A stretch of DNA of 21,604 bases from positions 1 to 21,604 of the forward strand of contig DAMG01000052.1 in the NCBI GenBank assembly GCA_002497025.1. The letters run 5' to 3'. The notes under the pieces were generated by a model. The model worked only from the letters and a program-made list of their open reading frames with translations, was not told the DNA's origin and ran no database searches. This document shows positions 15,334-21,604 of this stretch, one piece after another; within the stretch, counting starts at the first letter, position 1, and each line of letters starts with the position of its first letter. The position numbers and the translations under genes were made by a program. This stretch comes from Euryarchaeota archaeon UBA126 (GTDB taxonomy: Archaea; Thermoplasmatota; Poseidoniia; Poseidoniales; Thalassarchaeaceae).

Positions 15334-15406
15334 GATATCACTACTCAACTTGAGGTTGTATAGTCCGAGCATTCTGCCATATTTGAATCAAACGGTAACT
15401 AGGGCA

Positions 15407-15439
15407 CTCGCGCACGAGGGTGTGAGGTGCACGCGCGAG
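15407..15439. promoter_or_regulatory. GC-rich inverted repeat between divergent chaperone genes
   Basis: CTCGCGC (15407-15413) and GCGCGAG (15433-15439) are exact reverse complements separated by 19 nt. A smaller nested palindrome, CTCG-CGCA-CGAG, lies at the left arm. The site is in the 169-nt space between the small heat-shock-like gene (start 15333) and the thermosome gene (start 15503). It could bind a heat-shock regulator controlling both directions. No regulator was identified. Confidence 0.35.
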
Positions 15440-15502
15440 GCGTGAGCGAGTTCCGATATCGCCAACATCGCATTGAAAACGGTCCTTTGATTCGCTATCC
15501 AC

Positions 15503-17098
15503 ATGGTCGAGTCGGAGCAGGATGCTGCCTTGCAAGATACCGACCGTATAGAGGGACGATCTGCGTTGGTAAACAACACCAATGCCGCCATAGCACTTGC
15601 AGGCGCTGTTAGGTCAACTTTAGGCCCTAGAGGCTCGGATAAGATGTTAGTCGATGAGAATGGTGAGATTGTCGTCACCAATGATGGAGTTACTGTTCTT
15701 GAGACTGCAAAGGTTGAGCATCCCACTGCTAATCTTCTTATCGCTACTAGTTCAGCTCAAGATAGAATTGCTAGAGATGGGACTACAACTTCCGTCCTCC
15801 TAACGGCAGAACTATTGCGCAATGCGCTAGAACTATCCAGAATAGGAGTTCATCCGACAATAATAATGAATGGATATCGTATTGCGGTGGAAGAGTCGCT
15901 TACTCAATTAGAAGAAATTTCTAGAGATGCCTCAGATGATGATTTGATTGCAACAACAGCGACAACTATGGCTGGCAAGATTGATACCGTCTTAGCTAAA
16001 AAAATGACTTCTTTAGCGCTTGAAGCTGCTCGGGCATTAGAAAATGAAGAGGGTGGTGACGACCTTGAGAGGATTCGAGTTAAGCGCCTACAAATGGCTG
16101 GTGGTGGCGCTGCAGAATCTGAAATCATTCACGGTTTAATGCTAAAGAAACAACGACTTGATTTTACCACAGACAGTCATTCTGAGGGAGGGAAAATCGC
16201 CATTATCGATGGAGGGTTTGAAAATCGAGAATTAGAGTTGGATGCTCAAATTGAGATTCGAAACACTGGTGTGCTTTCGGGTTTCCAAGAGAGGAAGAGA
16301 GCGAAATTAGCCGAACAGGTTACCTGCCTTTCTTCACTGGGAATTGACTTACTTTGCGTCCGAGACGGGATAGCCGACGAGGCTGCCCCCTTGTTGAAAG
16401 CTGCTGGAATAACCACCTATCGTAGGTTTGAAAGAGAAGACTTGGAACGATTATCGATTCTTACTGGAGCGAAGATGGTTCGAGACGCGAATAGGATGTC
16501 TGCTGGGGATGTAGGAACTTACACCAAGCGTGCAGCGGAAAAGATAGACGATGCCTGGCACGTACGAATCGATGGTGAAGGTCGTGCTATGACTGCTCTT
16601 CTACGTGGAACCACATCTACAATGCGCGAAGAGGTTAGCAGAACATTCGACGATGCTCTTGGCGTAGCATTCAGATTGGTTCGTGAGCCGAAGGTACTTC
16701 CCGGCGGAGGAGGGACTCAAACTCATTTAGCACGTCATCTACGTTCCTATGCTACAACTCAGAAAGGGAGAGAGCAATTGGCAATTGAGGGCTTTGCAGA
16801 CGCTCTAGAAGTAATCCCCCGCGTCCTAGCAGAGAATGCAGGACTTGATCCAATCGATGAGATATTGGCTCTATCAGCGGCACAAGTAGAAAATGGCTCA
16901 TGGTACGGACTTGATGCGATGAGTGGAGAGAAGGCAGATATGGGAGAATTAGGAATTCATGACCCTCTTTTCGTTGCTCGACAAGCCTTGACAGGCGCAA
17001 CTGAAGCGGCAATTACCGTCTTGAGGATCGATGATGTCCTATGGGCAAATGTTGAGCCAAGTACTCCTGATTGGTCGAATCAGATTGATGAGGATTGA
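15503..17098 (+). CDS. Thermosome subunit (group II chaperonin), divergent
   Basis: The 531-aa protein is close to the usual thermosome length. Recognisable blocks are the ATP-site STLGPRGSDKMLVD (38-51), TNDGVTVLE (59-67), DGTTTSVLL (92-100) and HPTII (117-121), and the catalytic Asp region FDDALGV (382-388). It would assemble into a double-ring chamber that folds proteins with ATP. Three departures suggest a divergent paralogue. The usual GDGTT reads RDGTT (Arg91). The PGGGAxE block reads PGGGGTQTH (400-408), so its Glu is lost. The tail ends in SNQIDED without the common Gly-Met-rich end. The N-terminal strand before residue 15 is also short. ATG 15503 has no Shine-Dalgarno sequence. The gene diverges from the Hsp20-like/dnaK pair and overlaps the convergent threonine dehydrogenase gene by 19 nt. 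Confidence 0.93.
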   Translation: MVESEQDAALQDTDRIEGRSALVNNTNAAIALAGAVRSTLGPRGSDKMLVDENGEIVVTNDGVTVLETAKVEHPTANLLIATSSAQDRIARDGTTTSVLLTAELLRNALELSRIGVHPTIIMNGYRIAVEESLTQLEEISRDASDDDLIATTATTMAGKIDTVLAKKMTSLALEAARALENEEGGDDLERIRVKRLQMAGGGAAESEIIHGLMLKKQRLDFTTDSHSEGGKIAIIDGGFENRELELDAQIEIRNTGVLSGFQERKRAKLAEQVTCLSSLGIDLLCVRDGIADEAAPLLKAAGITTYRRFEREDLERLSILTGAKMVRDANRMSAGDVGTYTKRAAEKIDDAWHVRIDGEGRAMTALLRGTTSTMREEVSRTFDDALGVAFRLVREPKVLPGGGGTQTHLARHLRSYATTQKGREQLAIEGFADALEVIPRVLAENAGLDPIDEILALSAAQVENGSWYGLDAMSGEKADMGELGIHDPLFVARQALTGATEAAITVLRIDDVLWANVEPSTPDWSNQIDED

Positions 17099-18042
17099 AG
17101 TCCGGAAATCATTGCATCACAAAGTGCGTCCAAATCATACTCAGCATTCCATCCCCAATCTTGCTGGGCAGCAGAATCGTCAACCGAATCAGGCCAAGAG
17201 TCAGCATACTCCTGCCTTACGTCGGGCTTGAAATCACAAGTGAATCCGGGCACTCTAGCTGCAACCGCATCTGCGATTTCAGCGGCCGTAAATGAGCAAC
17301 CTGAGAGGTTGTAGCCTCCGCGTGAATCGCCAATTGATTCGACTGGGGCATCCATCAGAGCGATAGTTGCGCGTATTGCATCTTCCATGTACATCATTGG
17401 AAGGCGAGTGTCTGCACGAACAAAGCAATCGTAGTGCCCGTTTTCAAGTGCGGCATGAAAGATATCTACTGCATAATCTGTAGTACCTCCACCTGCAGGA
17501 GCCTTGTATGAAATTAAACCCGGATACCTGATTCCTCGGACATCAACTCCGTATTGCTTCCAGTAATTCATTGCCAAACGCTCTCCGGTTACCTTGGTTT
17601 TACCATACATGGTTGTAGGATTAAGTGGGCCAACCTGAGGAGCGTGCTTTGGAGCATCGGGGCCAAAAACAGCAATTGATGATGGAGCATAAACTCTCAA
17701 CCCGTGTTTACGAGCGGCTTCCAAAACCGTAACTGTACCACCCACATTGATTCTTTCACATAACTCGGGATTTTTCTCTCCGGTTGCACTTAGGATTGCG
17801 GCCAAGTGATATACGGTTCCAATCGATTCCTCAACTACTACCTCATCGAAGGCATCAGCATCAATTACACTCAGATTTCTGTAGGGGCCTCCAACTACAC
17901 ACGGATGATCAGGGATATCTCGAACGTCGCTAGCGACGACTGTATCTGCGCCGTATCGGGTACGTAGTGCTTCGACCAGTTCAGTTCCAATTTGGCCGAG
18001 CGCTCCTGTGACCAAAATCCGTGAGTCTGCCGCATCGGCCAT
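17080..18042 (-). CDS. tdh: L-threonine 3-dehydrogenase, SDR (epimerase-like) type
   Basis: The 320-aa protein is an extended short-chain dehydrogenase. The NAD-binding GALGQIG is at 13-19, ASDVRD at 37-42, LAAILSATGEKNP at 80-92, catalytic Ser121/Ser122 in APSSIAVFGP, and Tyr146/Lys150 in MYGKTK. The block RYPGLISYKAPAGGGTTDYA (172-191), the LPMMYMEDAIRAT segment (214-226) and RQEYADSWPDSVDDS (276-290) are characteristic of the GalE-like threonine dehydrogenases known from Thermoplasma and Flavobacterium, which distinguishes it from sugar epimerases. It oxidises L-threonine to 2-amino-3-ketobutyrate with NAD, leading to glycine and acetyl-CoA or to aminoacetone. The ligase (kbl) is not in the window. 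The gene overlaps the end of the convergent thermosome gene by 19 nt and diverges from CTP synthase. Confidence 0.92.
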   Translation of the reverse strand: MADAADSRILVTGALGQIGTELVEALRTRYGADTVVASDVRDIPDHPCVVGGPYRNLSVIDADAFDEVVVEESIGTVYHLAAILSATGEKNPELCERINVGGTVTVLEAARKHGLRVYAPSSIAVFGPDAPKHAPQVGPLNPTTMYGKTKVTGERLAMNYWKQYGVDVRGIRYPGLISYKAPAGGGTTDYAVDIFHAALENGHYDCFVRADTRLPMMYMEDAIRATIALMDAPVESIGDSRGGYNLSGCSFTAAEIADAVAARVPGFTCDFKPDVRQEYADSWPDSVDDSAAQQDWGWNAEYDLDALCDAMISGLQSSSI

Positions 18043-18162
18043 GACCCTTCGGGAGTAAGACGACTCTTAGACTTGCGAGGCGTGCGTTAGAGCGTGAAAT
18101 TTTGTAATCTACGAGCCAATGTTGATATGCGAGACATGTCGGCTTCAAACCCCGTTGATTGC

Positions 18163-19809
18163 ATGAAGTATGTCGTAGTCACGGGCGGAGTCCTATCTGG
18201 ACTGGGTAAAGGGATCACAGCTTCGAGCATAGGAGTTTTACTGAAATCCGCTGGACTGAGGCTCACTTCGGTAAAGATTGACCCCTATCTGAATAGCGAT
18301 GCTGGAACCATGTCGCCATTCGAACACGGAGAAGTCTTCGTACTCGATGATGGTGGAGAAGTAGACCTTGACCTTGGAAACTACGAAAGATTCCTTGATG
18401 TTGCTCTAACCCGTGAGAATAATATCACTACAGGTAAGGTCTATGCAAATGTAATTGAGAAGGAACGCAGAGGTGATTATCTTGGAAAGACTGTGCAGGT
18501 TGTACCACACATAACCAATGAAATCCAAGACTGGATTGAGCGTGTTGCACATGTCAGTGCAGATGGCTCGGGAGAAACTCCAGATGCTTGTGTCATTGAA
18601 TTGGGAGGAACCGTTGGAGATATCGAAAGTGCTCCATTCGTTGAAGCATTGAGACAATTCCAATTTAGAGTAGGTCAAGAGAATGTTTGCTTCGTTCATG
18701 TCAGCCTTGTTCCGGTGATGGGACCTGTTGGCGAGCAGAAGACTAAACCGACTCAACACACAGTGAAAGAATTACGAGGACTAGGGATAATTCCAGATAT
18801 ACTTGTTTGTCGTTCAGAGAAACCACTAGAAGAAGAAACTAGAGCAAAGTTGGCGGCATTCTGTCACGTTGGAATAGACGCAGTTGTTTCGGCTCACGAT
18901 GTTTCTAATCTCTATCAAATTCCAATTTCACTTTACGAACAATCGGTTTTGAATAAGGTCTCAAACCACCTTGGATTTGAGGTTCCTGATTCTTTGCCAA
19001 TGCTTGATGATTGGAAACACATGGCTGACAAAGTCGACCGATTGGAAGAGCAGGTACACATCGCAATGGTAGGCAAATATACTGGTCTTTCTGATTCTTA
19101 CCTCTCTGTTATCAAGGCCTTACAACATAGTGCATTTGCTGTTGATAGAAAATTGGTAATTGACTGGATTGAGTCTACCGATCTAGACCCACACAATGTC
19201 ACTGAAAAGTACGATGAAGCCTGGGAATTACTTCGCGCGGCGGATGGGATTCTAGTTCCAGGTGGATTTGGTAATCGAGGAGTGGAAGGGAAAATCGCCG
19301 CAGCAAATTATGCTCGAGTAAACAACGTTCCTTACCTAGGGGTTTGTCTAGGCCTGCAAATTGCAACAATCGAGTTCTGTCGTAATGTCTTGGGTCTAGA
19401 AAATGCAAACTCAACTGAGTTTGATGAGAATACACCTAATCCAGCAGTGGTCTTCATGCCCGAAATTTCCAAGACCCACATGGGTGGAACAATGAGACTT
19501 GGAACAAAACCTACTCCATTCCTAGTCGATGATTGCAAAATGAGGCGTTTGTACGGGGGTTCTGATCATGTCGATGAAAGACATCGACATCGCTACGAAG
19601 TCAATCCTGATTTGATAGAAAGAATAGAAGCCGAAGGTTTGGTTTATGTTGGTAAAGATGAGACCGGCCAGCGCTGTGAAATTATGGAATTGGAAAATCA
19701 TCCGTATTATGTAGGAACTCAATATCACCCCGAATTCAAGTCTAGACCGAACCGACCAAGTCCGCCTTTCTTGGGTCTGCTTAAGGCGGCTGTTGGACAA
19801 GAAATATGA
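18163..19809 (+). CDS. pyrG: CTP synthase (glutamine-hydrolysing)
   Basis: The protein is 548 aa from ATG 18163, which gives the family start MKYVVVTGGVLSGLGKGI. The frame continues upstream with ATGs at 18136 and 18127 and a GTG at 18094, but that N-terminal extension is not typical. The synthetase half has the P-loop Lys16, the SPFEHGEVFVLDDGGEVDLDLGNYERF region and ELGGTVGDIES. The glutaminase half has Cys395 in GVCLGLQ and His522/Glu524 in QYHPEF, completing the catalytic triad. It converts UTP to CTP using glutamine and ATP, the last step of pyrimidine nucleotide synthesis. AT-rich AAATTTTGTAATC near 18097-18109 could be a TATA box, placing transcription start near 18130, which fits ATG 18136 or 18163. 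A small membrane-protein gene follows 20 nt downstream. Confidence 0.97.
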   Translation: MKYVVVTGGVLSGLGKGITASSIGVLLKSAGLRLTSVKIDPYLNSDAGTMSPFEHGEVFVLDDGGEVDLDLGNYERFLDVALTRENNITTGKVYANVIEKERRGDYLGKTVQVVPHITNEIQDWIERVAHVSADGSGETPDACVIELGGTVGDIESAPFVEALRQFQFRVGQENVCFVHVSLVPVMGPVGEQKTKPTQHTVKELRGLGIIPDILVCRSEKPLEEETRAKLAAFCHVGIDAVVSAHDVSNLYQIPISLYEQSVLNKVSNHLGFEVPDSLPMLDDWKHMADKVDRLEEQVHIAMVGKYTGLSDSYLSVIKALQHSAFAVDRKLVIDWIESTDLDPHNVTEKYDEAWELLRAADGILVPGGFGNRGVEGKIAAANYARVNNVPYLGVCLGLQIATIEFCRNVLGLENANSTEFDENTPNPAVVFMPEISKTHMGGTMRLGTKPTPFLVDDCKMRRLYGGSDHVDERHRHRYEVNPDLIERIEAEGLVYVGKDETGQRCEIMELENHPYYVGTQYHPEFKSRPNRPSPPFLGLLKAAVGQEI

Positions 19810-19829
19810 TTTCTTAAACAGGCGATTAG

Positions 19830-20096
19830 ATGTGGGAACAAATCGTTGACCTAGCTCACAACGAAATTGTAGCCTATGCTGGAATGATACTGATTCTAAG
19901 CGCTTTTTTCTTGGAAACTAGAGATATTTTGAACAGCAAAGAATGGCCATATCTAGTTCTCATGGCACTAGGTTCAGGACTTCTTGCAGTCAGAGCATAC
20001 TTGATTGATGAGTGGGCATTCTTCATTCTCGAAGTTGCCTGGTTTGCGGCTGCAGCGTTGGGATTGTGGTCCATTACCAAAGCGATTCGAGATTAA
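19830..20096 (+). CDS. Small three-helix membrane protein (CBU_0592-like)
   Basis: The 88-aa protein has three predicted membrane helices (about 12-28, 39-57, 61-81). The layout is close to the CBU_0592 family of small membrane proteins: a first helix ending in FLET, a second with GSGLLAVRAY, and a third starting near FFILEVAWFAAAALGLW. That family has no known function. The gene starts 20 nt after pyrG and is probably co-transcribed with it. It is followed by a hairpin plus T tract. Family assignment is from pattern memory and is moderate. Confidence 0.75.
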   Translation: MWEQIVDLAHNEIVAYAGMILILSAFFLETRDILNSKEWPYLVLMALGSGLLAVRAYLIDEWAFFILEVAWFAAAALGLWSITKAIRD

Positions 20097-20116
20097 TCAT
20101 TCAGTAGACCAAAGTC

Positions 20117-20145
20117 TCTCATGCTCATGAGAATTCCTATTTTTT
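20117..20145 (+). terminator. Hairpin with T tract after the pyrG/small membrane gene pair
   Basis: TCTCATG (20117-20123) and CATGAGA (20126-20132) form a 7-bp stem with a 2-nt loop, followed within 8 nt by six T residues (20140-20145). It ends the plus-strand unit just before the convergent gene, whose last codons (20137 onward) overlap the T tract. Confidence 0.45.
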
Positions 20146-20637
20146 GATAACAAAAAAACCTATGATGATTCCAAGAAAAGCCAATTCTAATCTTTCATGT
20201 GTACTTGGCCAATAAAGAAAATCTAACCAAAATTCATCGATACCCCATTCCCTTCTTTCCTTTCCGAAGTCAGAAAATCTAGAGAACAGATTCATGATTG
20301 AAATTGCGATAATAAATCCTCCACAAACTAGTTTCCAAGAAGTTGATTTGATCAGTCCGGTAAAGTGCAATCCTGAGATTAACAATATCGAAATGATTGT
20401 TGTAGAATACAAAATCCAACTTAGTACATCACTCATGTCGCCGCCGTATTCGAAATAATCGATAATGTACCTAAATTCCCCAAAAGCAACGAATATTGCA
20501 GGAATCAGCAGAACTAGACAAATTATTCCAAAGAGAATTTCGAATGGAGATTGCGAATTATCTGGAGGATTTCCGGATTGATTTTCGAACGAGAAGCCTT
20601 CAACAGAAGTTTCGAGCATGTTACTTCGTTCACTCAT
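20137..20637 (-). CDS. Unknown four-helix membrane protein
   Basis: I do not recognise this 166-aa protein. A polar N-terminus of about 30 residues is followed by predicted membrane helices at about 32-52, 70-90, 101-118 and 149-164. A charged loop (GKERREWGIDEFW, 125-137) lies between the third and fourth. The protein ends in IKK right after the last helix. There are no enzyme motifs and one cysteine (105). It is convergent with the small CBU_0592-like gene and divergent from the RidA-like gene. The region is more AT-rich by eye than its neighbours, so this may be a fast-evolving or lineage-specific gene. Confidence 0.7.
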   Translation of the reverse strand: MSERSNMLETSVEGFSFENQSGNPPDNSQSPFEILFGIICLVLLIPAIFVAFGEFRYIIDYFEYGGDMSDVLSWILYSTTIISILLISGLHFTGLIKSTSWKLVCGGFIIAISIMNLFSRFSDFGKERREWGIDEFWLDFLYWPSTHERLELAFLGIIIGFFVIKK

Positions 20638-20717
20638 TCAAAAATGAAACTTTTTCCGGAAATTCAAAAAAAAGGCGAATCAAAGGGTAGGGGATATGTC
20701 GGATACATCATAGAGGG

Positions 20718-20819
20718 ATGCTATTGTCGAGAGTCATGGGAATTGTTAGATTGAGGTTTATTTTTGATTTGTTGATGATTTCTATCGTGGCTGTCATTGG
20801 AATAACAATCGGTCTGTAG
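20718..20819 (+). CDS. Possible 33-aa single-helix membrane microprotein
   Basis: ATG 20718, preceded by AGAGGG, opens 33 codons; a second ATG at 20736 gives 27. The peptide has a basic start (SRVMGIVRLRF) followed by a continuous hydrophobic run (IFDLLMISIVAVIGITIGL), as expected of a single membrane helix. Its TAG stop is embedded in the ribosome site of the RidA-like gene, a layout seen in coupled genes. It is short enough to occur by chance, and no homologue is known to me. Confidence 0.25.
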   Translation: MLLSRVMGIVRLRFIFDLLMISIVAVIGITIGL

Positions 20820-20825
20820 GAGGGG
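20818..20825 (+). promoter_or_regulatory. Shine-Dalgarno site of the RidA-like gene
   Basis: AGGAGGGG lies 7 nt before ATG 20833, a strong and well-spaced ribosome site that fixes the start. Confidence 0.7.
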
Positions 20826-20832
20826 ATATTAG

Positions 20833-21231
20833 ATGAGTGAGAGAATCAATATTTCTTCAGGTGCGCCTTGGGAGCCTATTGCTGGGTACTGCCGTGCGGT
20901 CAGAGTTGGCCAATTCATAGAGGTAGCCGGAACTACTGCTGTGGACGCGGAGGGGAATTTCTTTGGAGAAGAGGATGTAGGCGCTCAAACCCAGTATGTC
21001 CTTGAGAAAATCCAGCATGCTATAGAACAGGCAGGCGGTACCATGTCGGATGTCGTCCGTACTCGGATTTATGTTACTGACAAAGAGTACATGATGGAGG
21101 TTGCAAAGGTGCACGGAAAATTTTTCGGTGAAATATTGCCGGTCTCTACTGGCGTAGAGATTTGCGCCCTGGTAGATGATAGATTGCTGGTGGAAATCGA
21201 GGCAAGCGCGATAATTAGCTCGGATTCTTGA
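20833..21231 (+). CDS. RidA/YjgF-family protein lacking the deaminase Arg
   Basis: The 132-aa protein has the standard RidA (chorismate-mutase-like trimer) layout: VRVGQFIEVAGTTAVDAEGN (23-42), QAGGTMSDVVRTRIYVTD (66-83) and LLVEIEASAI (118-127). Canonical RidA enzymes hydrolyse reactive 2-aminoacrylate imines using an Arg in a PxRSxVEV motif. Here the matching segment reads PVSTGVEI (103-110), so that Arg is replaced by Ser105. This places it among the Rid subfamilies without the Arg, whose functions are mostly unknown, and makes imine deaminase activity unlikely. Glu121 (VEIEA) is kept. It follows a possible microprotein and precedes the partial ABM-like gene by 66 nt on the same strand. 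Confidence 0.9.
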   Translation: MSERINISSGAPWEPIAGYCRAVRVGQFIEVAGTTAVDAEGNFFGEEDVGAQTQYVLEKIQHAIEQAGGTMSDVVRTRIYVTDKEYMMEVAKVHGKFFGEILPVSTGVEICALVDDRLLVEIEASAIISSDS

Positions 21232-21297
21232 GACATTAGTCTACTATACTGACATATCCGTGCGAAAGAGTATAGACTTCCGCATCATGGTATCTGT

Positions 21298-21604
21298 ATG
21301 GAAAAACCATCGGTCGTTAGAATGTGGATTACCAACAAAAATGACAAGGAAATCACCTCAGAAATGAGTGAGTCCATGCAGGCTTTTCTTTCAATTGCAA
21401 TTCAGAATGGTTGCATTGGTTCAACATTTGCCGAAGATGACAAACGCGTGATCGTTTATACTAAATGGTCAGAAGAGGAGACATTGGAGCAGTTTCGTTC
21501 GTCGAAGGAATATCATACTTGTGAAGGAAAAATTATCCAATCATTTGCTGCTGCAGGTTTTGAAATCCCTGACGATATATTGTTTAATTCAACTGCAAAA
21601 ATTT
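21298..21604 (+). CDS. ABM-like (dimeric alpha-beta barrel) protein, truncated by window edge
   Basis: The frame opens at ATG 21298, after an in-frame TGA at 21250, and runs off the window end with 102 visible residues. The pattern is a first strand (SVVRMWI), a helix (SESMQAFLSIAIQNGC), a strand around RVIVYTKWS and the helix EEETLEQFRSSKEYHTCEGKI. It resembles the antibiotic-biosynthesis-monooxygenase ferredoxin-like fold, in which a W-s-s-x-e-a-l motif follows the central strand. Members include small monooxygenases and many proteins of unknown role. The substrate cannot be inferred. The family call is from pattern only, but the reading frame is convincing. Confidence 0.6.
   Translation, partial: MEKPSVVRMWITNKNDKEITSEMSESMQAFLSIAIQNGCIGSTFAEDDKRVIVYTKWSEEETLEQFRSSKEYHTCEGKIIQSFAAAGFEIPDDILFNSTAKI

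Larger units (their letters stand above)
20638..20832. other. 195-nt intergenic region, AT-rich
   Basis: This is the longest gap between confident genes. It holds a 10-bp palindrome TTTCCGGAAA (20653-20662) close to the start of the minus-strand membrane gene, an A8 run just after it, the candidate microprotein described separately, and the RidA Shine-Dalgarno sequence. I see no tRNA or conserved RNA fold. Confidence 0.5.

Noticed and set aside
18075..18084. GCGAGGCGTG shared by the thermosome (15435-15444) and pyrG upstream regions
   Set aside because: A 10-mer repeat is expected many times by chance in 21.6 kb, and its distance from the two starts differs. Not enough for a shared operator.
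18094..18162. N-terminal extension of CTP synthase from GTG 18094
   Set aside because: The conserved family start is MKYVVVTGG at 18163. The extra residues are not typical, and the GTG overlaps the likely promoter.

Overview
The window looks like part of a marine planktonic archaeal genome, most likely Marine Group II (Poseidoniales, Thermoplasmata-related Euryarchaeota). This is inferred from gene content without any database search. The supporting genes are a group II chaperonin (thermosome), a bacterial-type DnaK, an SDR-type L-threonine dehydrogenase of the kind known from Thermoplasma, a 140-aa protein resembling a Thermoplasmata-restricted family, very large Asp-rich membrane-anchored surface proteins, and a secreted carboxypeptidase ending in a sorting-signal-like tail. 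Some genes have clear Shine-Dalgarno sequences (the 140-aa gene, dnaK, the RidA-like gene). Others have none and may be leaderless.

Layout. 1-2208 (minus): a PAP2-family membrane phosphatase or transferase cut by the window edge, then an Mrp/Nbp35-like ATPase. 2343-2821 (plus): an arsenate reductase/LMW phosphatase-like protein and tRNA-Gly(GCC). 2837-8273 (minus): two overlapping genes for large secreted, membrane-anchored surface proteins. The first (1008 aa) is beta-rich with Ig-like domains. The second (808 aa) carries a calcium-binding thrombospondin-type-3 array with an exact 75-residue period. 8327-8749 (minus): a small conserved protein. 8871-12785 (plus): three catabolic enzymes, namely an agmatinase-family ureohydrolase, a secreted M14 carboxypeptidase and an M17 leucyl aminopeptidase. 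12787-17098: a protein-folding cluster, with a small-heat-shock-like gene and dnaK on minus, divergent from a thermosome subunit on plus. 17080-20096: L-threonine dehydrogenase (minus), then CTP synthase and a small membrane protein (plus). 20137-21604: an unknown membrane protein (minus), a possible microprotein, a RidA-family protein, and a partial ABM-like protein at the edge.

The genes fit a protein-degrading heterotroph: surface proteins, an exported carboxypeptidase, an intracellular aminopeptidase, and enzymes acting on guanidino compounds and threonine. The chaperone cluster is a separate coherent unit.

I found no CRISPR array, insertion sequence, phage gene or defence system. The strongest oddities are: an Mrp-like ATPase whose usual Cys-pair segment is replaced by an Ig-like stretch; a perfect 20-bp palindrome centred on the carboxypeptidase start codon; a divergent thermosome subunit; and a RidA homologue lacking the catalytic Arg. 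No gap between genes exceeds 300 bases. The longest, 20638-20832, is described below.
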